DNA of 11,741 nt from DATLTV01 sp035533375 (GTDB lineage Bacteria; Patescibacteriota; Minisyncoccia; UBA6257; 2-01-FULL-56-20): assembly GCA_035533375.1 (NCBI GenBank), contig DATLTV010000004.1, positions 1 through 11,741 on the forward strand, written 5' to 3'. The stretch's first letter is position 1. Every line of letters starts with the position of its first letter. The position numbers and the translations under genes are program-made. The notes beneath the pieces were generated by a model. The model worked only from the letters and a program-made list of their open reading frames with translations, did no database searches and was not told where the DNA came from. This document shows positions 5,831 through 11,741 of the stretch, in pieces.

Positions 5831-7798
5831 ATGAACTTCCTCCAAAAAATTTCTTCCCGTACGGCAACCTGGGTGCTCGTTTTGATCTGTATCGCTTCGC
5901 TCTCTCTCATGACCTGGGCCATGCTCACGGACTCGACGATCGTCGACGAAGTCGCGCATATTCCCGCGGGCTACGGCTACGTGCACAATCTTTCCTATGA
6001 TCTGAACCCCGAACACCCGCCGCTCGTGAAGGCGCTCGCGGCATTGCCGCTTCTTCTCATCCACCCGCACTTCCCGACAAACGATCCGGCGTGGACGACG
6101 AACGTGAACGATCAATGGACGATGGGCGGAAAGTTCTTGTACGGCTGGTCCGCGAATAATGCGACCGAGATCGTCCGCGTCGCGCGCATTGTTCCGATGC
6201 TCCTCACGATATTCCTCATCATTTTCATCTATATATGGTCGCGCGAGCTGATGGGGCCTCTGTGGGCGCTTGTGCCGGCATTTCTCTTCGGGCTTTCCCC
6301 CACCATACTTTCGCACGGGCATTATGTGACGACGGACGTCGGCGCCGCGATCGGCATTCTCGTGCCTACTTATTTTTTCCTTAAATTCCTCTACCGCCCG
6401 TCCAAAAAAAGCATCCTTTTTGCCGGGCTCGCGTTCGGCGTGGGCGAACTCACGAAATTCTCGACCGCGCTCCTCGCCCCTTACTTCGCGATCGCGATCG
6501 TCATCTATTATTTAGTGAAGTCCATAGCGAGGCGGCAGGGCATCACGACGAACGTCTTTGTGCATTATGCGAAAGCGCTTCTCCGCGCCGTCCGTGATGT
6601 CGTGATTGTTTTCGCAATCGGCTATCTTCTCGTCGTCTATCCGGTCTACGCGCTCTTCACGGCCAATTATCCGATCGCGAAACAAGTGTCCGATACAACG
6701 ACAATCATGGCCACATTCGGCAACGGCCCGACCGCTGCGGGACACCTGTGCAGCGGTATGCGCTGTTTCGCTGATCTCGATATCTGGATGGCAGGCCATC
6801 AAATAACGCGGCCTTTTGGCGAATATCTTTTGGGCGTCCTCATGACGATGCAGCGCGCAGCCGCCGGAAACACGGGCTATTTCCTCGGCAGCGTTTCGAA
6901 TGTCGGCTCGCCGCTTTATTTCCCCGTCGCCTATCTCCTCAAAGAGCCGCTGCCTTCGCTCCTCATGGTTATAGTGGCGCTCTGGCTCACGCTCGCCGCT
7001 TTCGCAAAAAAAGCGAAGAACGGCTGGCAGGCGATCAAATCACACGTGATGCACTATCTGAACTCAAGCTTCACGCAATTTTCGATGGCACTCTTCGTCG
7101 TGATCTACTGGGCCTACAGCATCCACAGCCCGCTGAACATCGGCGTCCGCCACCTCATGCCCACGATACCGCTCATTTACATACTGACCGCGGGCGTCTG
7201 GAAACGGTGGATCACGACCGTAAACATCGGCCCGGTGAATTCGGCGTTCGACGCGATGAAAGCGGGCGCGAAACATCTCATGACCGCATCCGTGAAATAT
7301 CTGATCCTCGTACTACTGCTCGTCTGGTTCTTCGGCGAAACTTTGTTTGCCGCACCATACTTCCTTTCCTATTTCAACGAGATCGGCGGCGGCGTTTGGA
7401 ACGGCTATCGCTCGATCACCGACTCGAACTACGACTGGGGACAGGATTTTCTGCGCTTCCAGCAGTTCGTGAACGCGCATCCGGAGATCAACTCGACGAA
7501 CAAGATCGCCGTCGACTACTTCGGCGGCGCAAACGCCCACTATTATCTCGGCGACAAAGAGGTGGACTGGTGGTCGGCCAAAGGAAATCCCGCGGACCAG
7601 GGAATCCACTGGCTCGCGGTCTCGATCAACACGCTCGAAGGCGAAACCCAGCCGATCACGCCCGGCAGCACCTTCACAAGACAACCGCAGGATGAATATT
7701 CCTGGCTCATGAAGCTCCGTCCCCCGCCGCCCGGCGCCGGCCAAGTTCCCACGCCCGACTATCGCATCGGCACGACGATATTCGTATACAAGCTGTAG
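5831..7798 (+). CDS. GT-C family glycosyltransferase (PMT/ArnT-like), polytopic membrane protein
   Basis: This 655-residue protein resembles phospholipid-carrier-dependent glycosyltransferases of the PMT/ArnT type, which move a sugar from a polyprenyl-phosphate carrier to a protein or glycolipid on the outer face of the membrane. A first membrane segment (about 12-32) is followed by the first outside loop with D39-E40 (DEVAHIPAGYGY), the expected acidic catalytic position, and NPEHPPLVK (59-67), typical of this family. About ten further hydrophobic segments follow, then a soluble C-terminal part starting at SYFNEIGGGVWNGYRSITDS and NYDWGQDFLRFQQF, a hallmark of this subfamily. The ATG at 5831 is chosen over an upstream in-frame ATG at 5768 because it begins directly at the hydrophobic N-terminus and lies just after a TATAAT box. 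It is the only plus-strand gene here. Donor and acceptor sugars cannot be read from sequence; the divergent DUF4012 protein is a candidate partner. Confidence 0.85.
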   Translation: MNFLQKISSRTATWVLVLICIASLSLMTWAMLTDSTIVDEVAHIPAGYGYVHNLSYDLNPEHPPLVKALAALPLLLIHPHFPTNDPAWTTNVNDQWTMGGKFLYGWSANNATEIVRVARIVPMLLTIFLIIFIYIWSRELMGPLWALVPAFLFGLSPTILSHGHYVTTDVGAAIGILVPTYFFLKFLYRPSKKSILFAGLAFGVGELTKFSTALLAPYFAIAIVIYYLVKSIARRQGITTNVFVHYAKALLRAVRDVVIVFAIGYLLVVYPVYALFTANYPIAKQVSDTTTIMATFGNGPTAAGHLCSGMRCFADLDIWMAGHQITRPFGEYLLGVLMTMQRAAAGNTGYFLGSVSNVGSPLYFPVAYLLKEPLPSLLMVIVALWLTLAAFAKKAKNGWQAIKSHVMHYLNSSFTQFSMALFVVIYWAYSIHSPLNIGVRHLMPTIPLIYILTAGVWKRWITTVNIGPVNSAFDAMKAGAKHLMTASVKYLILVLLLVWFFGETLFAAPYFLSYFNEIGGGVWNGYRSITDSNYDWGQDFLRFQQFVNAHPEINSTNKIAVDYFGGANAHYYLGDKEVDWWSAKGNPADQGIHWLAVSINTLEGETQPITPGSTFTRQPQDEYSWLMKLRPPPPGAGQVPTPDYRIGTTIFVYKL

Positions 7799-7868
7799 CA
7801 TCTGGTCGTCCCCGCCCCGCCCGAGACGGATCCTTCTCTGAAGGAAAAAGCCGAGATCCATACCATTT

Positions 7869-7937
7869 CGTCATTCCCGCGCGAACAAGGACCCACGTTG
7901 TCATCCCGGAATCCCGTCACGCGGGATATCCAGGATC
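7869..7937. repeat. Intergenic palindromic repeat (CGTCATTCCCGC / TGTCATCCCGG type)
   Basis: Two GTCAT-starting units lie in tandem, CGTCATTCCCGCG (from 7869) and TGTCATCCCGG (from 7899). The second includes a hairpin ATCCCG-TCACG-CGGGAT (7911-7927) and ends in CCAGGATCC. The wording resembles the dispersed GTCATTCCCGCG...GGATCC repeats found between genes in many bacteria. It lies in the convergent gap (7799-8034) after the GT-C stop, where it is the only structure that might end that plus-strand transcript. The rest of that gap holds only the minus-strand terminator. Confidence 0.55.
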
Positions 7938-7981
7938 CATACTTTCAAAAAATTTAAGTGTTCAAATCTTCACCGGTGCGC

Positions 7982-8017
7982 AAAATAAAAAAGACCGCTG
8001 GGCGAACCGAGCGGTCT
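7982..8017 (-). terminator. Rho-independent terminator of the 135-aa gene
   Basis: On the minus strand a perfect 8-bp stem AGACCGCT/AGCGGTCT (8010-8017 with 7992-7999) is followed by a T-rich run of about ten bases (7982-7992). It lies 18 bases beyond the stop at 8035. In the plus direction no T-run follows, so it is one-way. Confidence 0.85.
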
Positions 8018-8034
8018 CATTGTCAGAAAACTCG

Positions 8035-8442
8035 TTAGTCGACGCGAATCGGGAAGTTGCGGGCAATGACCTCAATGAATTCGATTTCATCACCTTCGCT
8101 ACAATTTAGTTTTTTCGCCACGGTATCGGTGATGCGAATGCCCTCATAATCGTTGAGTGAATTACCGCCGAAGGCATTCCATGTCTTTGCCTCGCATTGT
8201 CTGTCGCCATAGCGACGCCGGACGATACCGTTTCCAACCCCAAGCGCATTAAGCTGTATTGCCGAAAGCCCTACCGCAGGACTGCCTTGGTCGACGATAA
8301 CTACTTTTGCCTTGATGGGAAGGGGCAGTCGATTCCATCCACGCTGAAACTTGTTTGGTTCCCGCTGATTCAATTCTTCTTCCTTGATGAGCCGCAGAAC
8401 CGCATCATCCATCGGATCACGACTTTTATTCCCCGTATCCAT
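8035..8442 (-). CDS. Hypothetical protein, 135 aa
   Basis: Family not recognised. The first 45 residues are charged and probably helical (VLRLIKEEELNQREPNKF). The middle (IKAKVVIVDQGSPAVGLSAIQLNALGVGNGIVRRRY) alternates strands and turns. The C-terminal end, GIRITDTVAKKLNCSEGDEIEFIEV, has the strand-helix-strand rhythm seen in AbrB-like swapped-hairpin or double-psi barrel proteins (a cue like VAKKLGLKEGDEVEF), but this is only a resemblance. No membrane segment or signal peptide. The ATG at 8442 has a strong GGGAGG site seven bases upstream; a second ATG at codon 11 has none as good. It is a single-gene unit with its own promoter and terminator, and base use appears less GC-rich than in its neighbours, which may hint at acquisition. 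Confidence 0.7.
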   Translation of the reverse strand: MDTGNKSRDPMDDAVLRLIKEEELNQREPNKFQRGWNRLPLPIKAKVVIVDQGSPAVGLSAIQLNALGVGNGIVRRRYGDRQCEAKTWNAFGGNSLNDYEGIRITDTVAKKLNCSEGDEIEFIEVIARNFPIRVD

Positions 8443-8461
8443 TTATTTACCTCCCAGTGAA

Positions 8462-8507
8462 CCGCCGACATAGTAGCATATAAAATATTAACTATCAACG
8501 TCGGCGG
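8462..8507. repeat. 8-bp inverted repeat bracketing a promoter
   Basis: CCGCCGAC (8462-8469) and GTCGGCGG (8500-8507) are exact inverted copies 30 bp apart. The bases between are AT-rich and hold precisely the -35 and -10 boxes of the 135-aa gene. The arms could be paired operator sites, a relic of the REP-like hairpins, or recombination ends. Confidence 0.65.
8470..8498 (-). promoter_or_regulatory. Predicted promoter of the 135-aa gene
   Basis: TTGATA (8493-8498) and TACTAT (8470-8475) on the minus strand with 17 bases between. Transcription should start near 8463, about 20 bases before the ATG, leaving just room for the GGGAGG ribosome site (8450-8455). The boxes fill the space between the arms of the inverted repeat. 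Confidence 0.55.
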
Positions 8508-8527
8508 CACGCATCGTTCGAAGATCG

Positions 8528-8547
8528 CCTGCCTGCCGACAAGCAGG
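8528..8547. repeat. REP-like CCTGC/GCAGG hairpin
   Basis: CCTGC-CGACAA-GCAGG (8532-8547), preceded by another CCTGC (8528-8532). It resembles the GCCTGCCGGCAGGCAGG palindromes that are often scattered in Patescibacteria genomes, in a degraded form. The rest of the gap 8548-8652 shows no gene or RNA that I can support. Confidence 0.4.
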
Positions 8548-8652
8548 TCCACTTCCGTGCGTACTTCTTATCCCAATAACTTGATAATACCGAGCAGTGC
8601 ATCTTGTTTGTGTTTTGGATTTTTGAATCCGAACAAGTAAGGAGTCCGGCAT

Positions 8653-8682
8653 AAAAAACACCCTCGCCAAAGCGGGGGTGTT
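8653..8682 (-). terminator. Rho-independent terminator closing the serS-alr-ftsQ operon
   Basis: On the minus strand a stem AACACCC/GGGTGTT (8676-8682 with 8657-8663), extended by CGC/GCG after one mismatch, is followed by a run of six T bases (8653-8658). It lies 40 bases beyond the stop at 8723. Confidence 0.85.
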
Positions 8683-8722
8683 GCCGTTTGCACTCACGGA
8701 AAGACAATGTCTTTCCGCTCGA

Positions 8723-8968
8723 TCATCCGCTGTCCACATCCTCGACGAGGCGCAGAAGATCCGTCAGATCCGCATGCAATTTTTCGGTATCGTGATCGGC
8801 GCGGGAGAATTTTTCTTCGATCTCCTTCAGTTTTTGGAGCGCTTCCGGATGGCTCGCGAAAAATTCATCGTGATCCGGCTGTTTCAGGATAGAAATTCCT
8901 TCGCGGATCGCTTTCCGCAATTTCTCTGACTCTTCGTGCGGGTCGGTACGCGGTATGCGTTCGCTCAT
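8723..8968 (-). CDS. Small charged helical protein, hypothetical
   Basis: Family not recognised. From the ATG at 8968 the product is 81 residues (MSERIPRTDPHEESEKL...), highly charged and almost wholly helical, with heptad-like spacing in LRKAIREGISIL and in ALQKLKEIEEKF...LHADLTDLLRLVEDV, so two helices forming a hairpin or a coiled-coil dimer are likely. No membrane segment. The start is uncertain: an ATG at 8983 and a GTG at 9001 are in frame, and none of the three has a Shine-Dalgarno site. A GATAAT box at 9007-9012 would put a transcript start near the GTG. It follows ftsQ by 26-59 bases, depending on the start used, and ends just before the operon terminator, so it is probably co-transcribed with the cell-wall genes. 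Confidence 0.6.
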   Translation of the reverse strand: MSERIPRTDPHEESEKLRKAIREGISILKQPDHDEFFASHPEALQKLKEIEEKFSRADHDTEKLHADLTDLLRLVEDVDSG

Positions 8969-9027
8969 GAAATCATGATACATGCCGCGCGAGGGATCCA
9001 CAAGCGATTATCGCGCAATAAATTCCG

Positions 9028-9888
9028 TCACTTGTAATACACTCTGTCACGCACGGTAAGGTCAATGTAGCCGATCTTCGAAAAACCCGTCTTTGCGGCA
9101 AGCGACTGGATGGCCGCAAGATCGTCGTCAGCGGGAAAGCGCAGGCTAAAATACAATTTCGGTCCGTTGTGCACATCCGCCTCCAATTCCTCGAGCGCGA
9201 GATCGCGGAGCGCGATCTCGTCGATCACGAGCCCGCTCGACCGGAGCACGCGGAAGATCGAGAATGCGTTCGGAATAAATTCGGCGGGAAGCATCGCCGA
9301 TCGCAAGCTGCCGCCCGGCTGCGAATAATCATATACGGTCGTAAACACGTTATTCGACGCCCCGGCGGCATGTGCGAAGAGAATGCCGCCGTCATCGAAC
9401 CACCAGCACGGTGCGGACCCCGGCAAGCCGGTGCTCGTGGCATTCTGTCCGCCGGGCGGCGCAGGCGCGAAGCACCAGATGCCGTACGGACTGCGTTCGG
9501 TGACATTCACAACAATGCTCCGCGCGGAATAATCCTTCGCGAGTGTCACCCGCGCGACACCCGGGATCAAAGCGAGGCTCGACGTCTTGAGCGCGTGCGG
9601 CCATATAAGCATATTTTGAAATCCAAGCATCGCTTTCACCGGGCGCCATGGGCCCTGGAGCGCGTCCGAACGGACAACATCAAGGATGCTCCCCGAGGCG
9701 ATCGCCGCGTTCCCCACAACGGAAACGGATTGCACACGGAACACGGGCGATTTCAGCACGATCAACGCCGTGGCGAGCAGGAGTACGTAGATGCCGAGCG
9801 CCGCGAGCAAAACGACCGTAAAACGCTTCCGCCGCTTCCGCCGTTCGTGCATTTCCGTGAGATCGATGTCGCTGCGCTCTTTCTTCAT
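9028..9888 (-). CDS. ftsQ: FtsQ/DivIB-like cell division protein
   Basis: The 286-residue product has a basic cytosolic N-terminus (HERRKRRKR, about 14-22), one membrane segment (about 23-45) and an outside POTRA domain starting FRVQSVSVVGNAAI (50-63). It then has LALIPGVARVTLAKDY and VNVTERSPYGIWC (to about 139), which match the FtsQ beta domain (family pattern: P-x-V-x-x-A ... V-x-E-R-x-P). The chain ends YIDLTVRDRVYYK, as FtsQ proteins do. FtsQ links early and late divisome proteins (FtsB/FtsL) and helps control septal wall synthesis. C139 and C161 bracket a Gly/Pro-rich loop and could form a disulfide. Identity to classical FtsQ is low by eye, so the call rests on architecture. The ATG directly follows the alr stop (TAAATG), which implies translational coupling with a cell-wall precursor gene. 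Confidence 0.8.
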   Translation of the reverse strand: MKKERSDIDLTEMHERRKRRKRFTVVLLAALGIYVLLLATALIVLKSPVFRVQSVSVVGNAAIASGSILDVVRSDALQGPWRPVKAMLGFQNMLIWPHALKTSSLALIPGVARVTLAKDYSARSIVVNVTERSPYGIWCFAPAPPGGQNATSTGLPGSAPCWWFDDGGILFAHAAGASNNVFTTVYDYSQPGGSLRSAMLPAEFIPNAFSIFRVLRSSGLVIDEIALRDLALEELEADVHNGPKLYFSLRFPADDDLAAIQSLAAKTGFSKIGYIDLTVRDRVYYK

Positions 9889-11037
9889 TTACCGCAGGAT
9901 TCTTTCGATGAGGGGGTTCAACCGCGTCAAAAATTCATAGTGGATCGTTCCCGCCCTTGCCGCAGCCTCCGCCGCGGAAATCTCCTCGCTGCCGTCTTTG
10001 CCGACGAGGGTCGCCGTATCGCCCGCGGCGCATACTCCGCCCACCGTTGCAATCGCCGTAAGATCCATGGAAACCTTTCCGAGCACCCGTGCCCGTTTTC
10101 CTCGGACGGTCATGGTGCCGGCGCCCGAAGAAAGCGCGCGCGGAAACCCGTGCCAGTAACCGACCGGCACGATCGCCATCTGCATATCCTTTGGCGCCCG
10201 CTCGGAAAGATCGTAGCCGATATAATCCCCCGTTTTTATTTTCTTCACTTCGCACACAACCGCGCGCCAGGAAAGCACCGGGTGCAATGTGAGCTCCCCG
10301 CCGAGCTGCACCTCGAGTTCTTTTGACGGCCAAAGTCCGTAGAGCCCGATCCCGATCCGTACCGCGTCCAGGTGATACTTCGGATTCACGAGTGCTCCAC
10401 CCGTCGCCGCGGCATGTTTCACGAGATTCGTAAAACCAGCTTTTTTGAAAAGCGCAGCCGCTCGTTCGAACTCGGCAAACTGCTTTTCCGTATAGGTCGG
10501 ATAGTTCACGTCTTTCGCCGAGGCAAAGTGCGTATAGATGCCTTTCAGTTTAGAAATGAGAAATTTGGATCTGGAAATTTCCTTGATGGCCTTCGGGAGC
10601 CCGTCAAGATAGAACCCCTGCCGATGCATCCCTGTATCGATTTTGATATGAAAATCGGGAATTTGTTTTTCCCGGGCGAGCGCTTTGAGCGCGTCAAAAT
10701 TAGAGATGGTGATCGTAATCTTGCGCTTCGCCGCCTCTTTATAGAGCGCGGGCAGCGTCGGCCCGAGGACGAGGATCGGTTTCCGAATCCCTTCCTTCCG
10801 CAACCGCAAGCCCTCGACGAGCGAATCCACGCAAAAGCCATCCACGCCGAATTCCTGTACGAGCTTCGAAAATACCATGAGCCCGTGGCCATAAGCGTTC
10901 GATTTCACCACGGACCACAGTTTCGTTTTTCTGCCGATGAGCTTCCGAAATGTATCGTAATTCCTCCGCGCCGCGCGGGAATCAATCTCAATCCAGGTAC
11001 GCAATCCATTCAGTTGTTGTTTCGTGTTATTGGTCAT
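9889..11037 (-). CDS. alr: Alanine racemase
   Basis: Alr is a pyridoxal-phosphate enzyme that converts L-alanine to D-alanine for peptidoglycan. The 382-residue protein has the usual length. K45 in WSVVKSNAYGHG binds PLP; KIDTGMHRQGF (132-142) and RIGIGLYGLWPS (227-238) are family motifs. Y275 in GDYIGYDLS fits the second catalytic base, and PVGYWHGFPRAL (291-302) and VSMDLT (322-327) belong to the C-terminal beta domain. The end, TIHYEFLTRLNPLIERIL, is typical. The usual A-V-V-K-A-N and G-Y-A-D-G appear as SVVKSN and GYWHG, mild changes. The ATG at 11037 comes from the end of a repeat element (11033-11104) and has no good Shine-Dalgarno site; a TTG at codon 12 (GLRTW) is an alternative. The gene is preceded by serS (71 bp gap) and abuts ftsQ. 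Confidence 0.95.
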   Translation of the reverse strand: MTNNTKQQLNGLRTWIEIDSRAARRNYDTFRKLIGRKTKLWSVVKSNAYGHGLMVFSKLVQEFGVDGFCVDSLVEGLRLRKEGIRKPILVLGPTLPALYKEAAKRKITITISNFDALKALAREKQIPDFHIKIDTGMHRQGFYLDGLPKAIKEISRSKFLISKLKGIYTHFASAKDVNYPTYTEKQFAEFERAAALFKKAGFTNLVKHAAATGGALVNPKYHLDAVRIGIGLYGLWPSKELEVQLGGELTLHPVLSWRAVVCEVKKIKTGDYIGYDLSERAPKDMQMAIVPVGYWHGFPRALSSGAGTMTVRGKRARVLGKVSMDLTAIATVGGVCAAGDTATLVGKDGSEEISAAEAAARAGTIHYEFLTRLNPLIERILR

Positions 11038-11104
11038 CCTGAGCGGAAGCGAAGGATCCTCGGCGAAGTTCCCCGCTCCGCCATCTGGCGGAGCCCGGAA
11101 TGAC
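11033..11104. repeat. Palindromic repeat element between serS and alr
   Basis: A 72-bp segment with GTCATCC-type ends: GGTCATCC at 11032-11039 and GGAATGAC at 11097-11104. It contains TGAGCGGAAGCGAAGGATCC, a common dispersed repeat wording, and a perfect hairpin GCTCCGCC-ATCT-GGCGGAGC (11075-11094). It has no T-run next to the stem, so it should not stop transcription from serS into alr. Its right-to-left end supplies the alr start codon. Confidence 0.65.
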
Positions 11105-11108
11105 AGGT

Positions 11109-11741
11109 TTATCCGATTACCTTCTTCCCTAAATATTTCTGCAGCACTTTAGGCACCTCGATCTTCCCGTCCTTCGTCTGGTAGTTTTCCATGATGGCGA
11201 TGAGCGTGCGGCCGATTGCGAACGCGGTCGCGTCGTTCATGTGGACGAATTCCGTTTTTCCGCTCTTGCGCTTCACTTTCGTATTCAGCCGGCGCGCCTG
11301 GTAGTCGCCCATATAGTCGGAGGTATGCGTCTCGCGATATTTTCCCTGGCTCGGTATCCAGGTCTCGATATCGATCTGCCGCGCGTCGGGACCACCCATG
11401 TCGCCCGTGCAAATCTGCACGACCTGATACGGAAGCTCCAATTCCCACATCATATTTTCCTGAATGGCCACGATAAAATCCTGCTCGGTCACCGCATACT
11501 CCGGCAGCGTGAAACTCTCGATCTCGATTTTGTCGAACTGGTGCACGCGCAAAATCCCCTTGGTGTCCTTCCCGTACGAACCGGCTTCGCGGCGGAATGC
11601 AGTCGAGAAACCGACATAGCGAAGCGGCAAATTTTCCTCGGGGATTGTTTCGTCCATGTGCAGCGGCCCGAGCGTATGCTCGGCAGAACCAACGAGATAA
11701 GCATCATCCGAAGGAATGTAGTAGCGTTCTTCCTTGGGCTC
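11109..11741 (-). CDS. serS: Seryl-tRNA synthetase, C-terminal part (cut by window edge)
   Basis: The 210 visible residues run to the window end in frame, beginning EPKEERYYIPSDDAYLVG. They hold class II synthetase motif 2 (FRREAGSYGKDTKGILRVHQFDKIE in family form, starting about 11595) and motif 3 toward the end (GDMGGPDARQIDIETWIPS..., with HTSDYMGDYQARRL, where many SerRS have SSCSNFEDFQARR). The enzyme charges tRNA-Ser (and tRNA-Sec, if present) with serine. The missing N-terminal part would contain the tRNA-binding coiled coil and motif 1. The internal ATG at 11657 is not the start. It is the first visible gene of the operon with alr and ftsQ. Confidence 0.95.
   Translation of the reverse strand, partial: EPKEERYYIPSDDAYLVGSAEHTLGPLHMDETIPEENLPLRYVGFSTAFRREAGSYGKDTKGILRVHQFDKIEIESFTLPEYAVTEQDFIVAIQENMMWELELPYQVVQICTGDMGGPDARQIDIETWIPSQGKYRETHTSDYMGDYQARRLNTKVKRKSGKTEFVHMNDATAFAIGRTLIAIMENYQTKDGKIEVPKVLQKYLGKKVIG

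Noticed and set aside
5657..6322. 222-residue N-terminal extension of the DUF4012 frame
   Set aside because: It is antisense to the GT-C gene and very Arg-rich; the ATG at 5656 is followed by a normal membrane-anchor N-terminus.
8605..8645. tRNA-like T-arm wording (GGATTTTTGAATCC)
   Set aside because: Only a simple hairpin; no acceptor, D or anticodon arms can be fitted around it.
8488..8739. Minus-strand open frames of 70-83 codons across the gap
   Set aside because: They run through the terminator at 8653-8682 and the REP-like hairpin, and have no ribosome site.
9169..10326. 385-codon plus-strand open frame over ftsQ and alr
   Set aside because: It spans two real genes on the other strand and has shadow-like composition.

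Overview
The window reads as a chromosomal segment of a small-genome bacterium, most likely of the Candidate Phyla Radiation (Patescibacteria, Parcubacteria-like) with a fairly GC-rich genome. That assignment is inference. It rests on the gene mix (a DUF4012 surface protein, a very divergent FtsQ, a LepA with an odd P-loop, several short orphan proteins) and on many small palindromes between genes. No rRNA, tRNA, CRISPR array, transposase or phage gene was found.

All genes but one lie on the minus strand, so transcription mostly runs right to left. At the right end, serS (3' part), alr, ftsQ and a 92-codon orphan form one likely operon, with alr and ftsQ abutting as TAAATG, closed by a strong terminator at 8653-8682. 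Next comes a single-gene unit: a 135-aa orphan with its own promoter, a strong Shine-Dalgarno site and a terminator (7982-8017). The only plus-strand gene (5831-7798) encodes a polytopic GT-C glycosyltransferase with an apparently leaderless start. It diverges from a DUF4012 membrane-anchored protein (3689-5656). Both are 655 aa and may act together at the cell surface. Then follow a 91-aa orphan with a near-consensus promoter and a terminator, a palindrome-rich gap (3109-3345), lepA (elongation factor 4), an isopenicillin-N-synthase-type Fe(II) oxygenase, and the first 22 codons of a membrane protein cut by the left edge.

The genes cover translation (serS, lepA), cell-wall building and division (alr, ftsQ), surface glycosylation (GT-C, DUF4012) and one out-of-place oxygenase. 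The most unusual content is a family of small palindromic repeats bounded by GTCATCC/GGATGAC-type ends. One copy carries a perfect 40-bp palindrome, one copy supplies the alr start codon, and a related set of GGCGGA hairpins has expanded in frame inside lepA. The orphan at 8035-8442 has a promoter bracketed exactly by a perfect 8-bp inverted repeat. I saw no obvious new defence or mobile system; the novelty lies in these repeats and how they meet genes.
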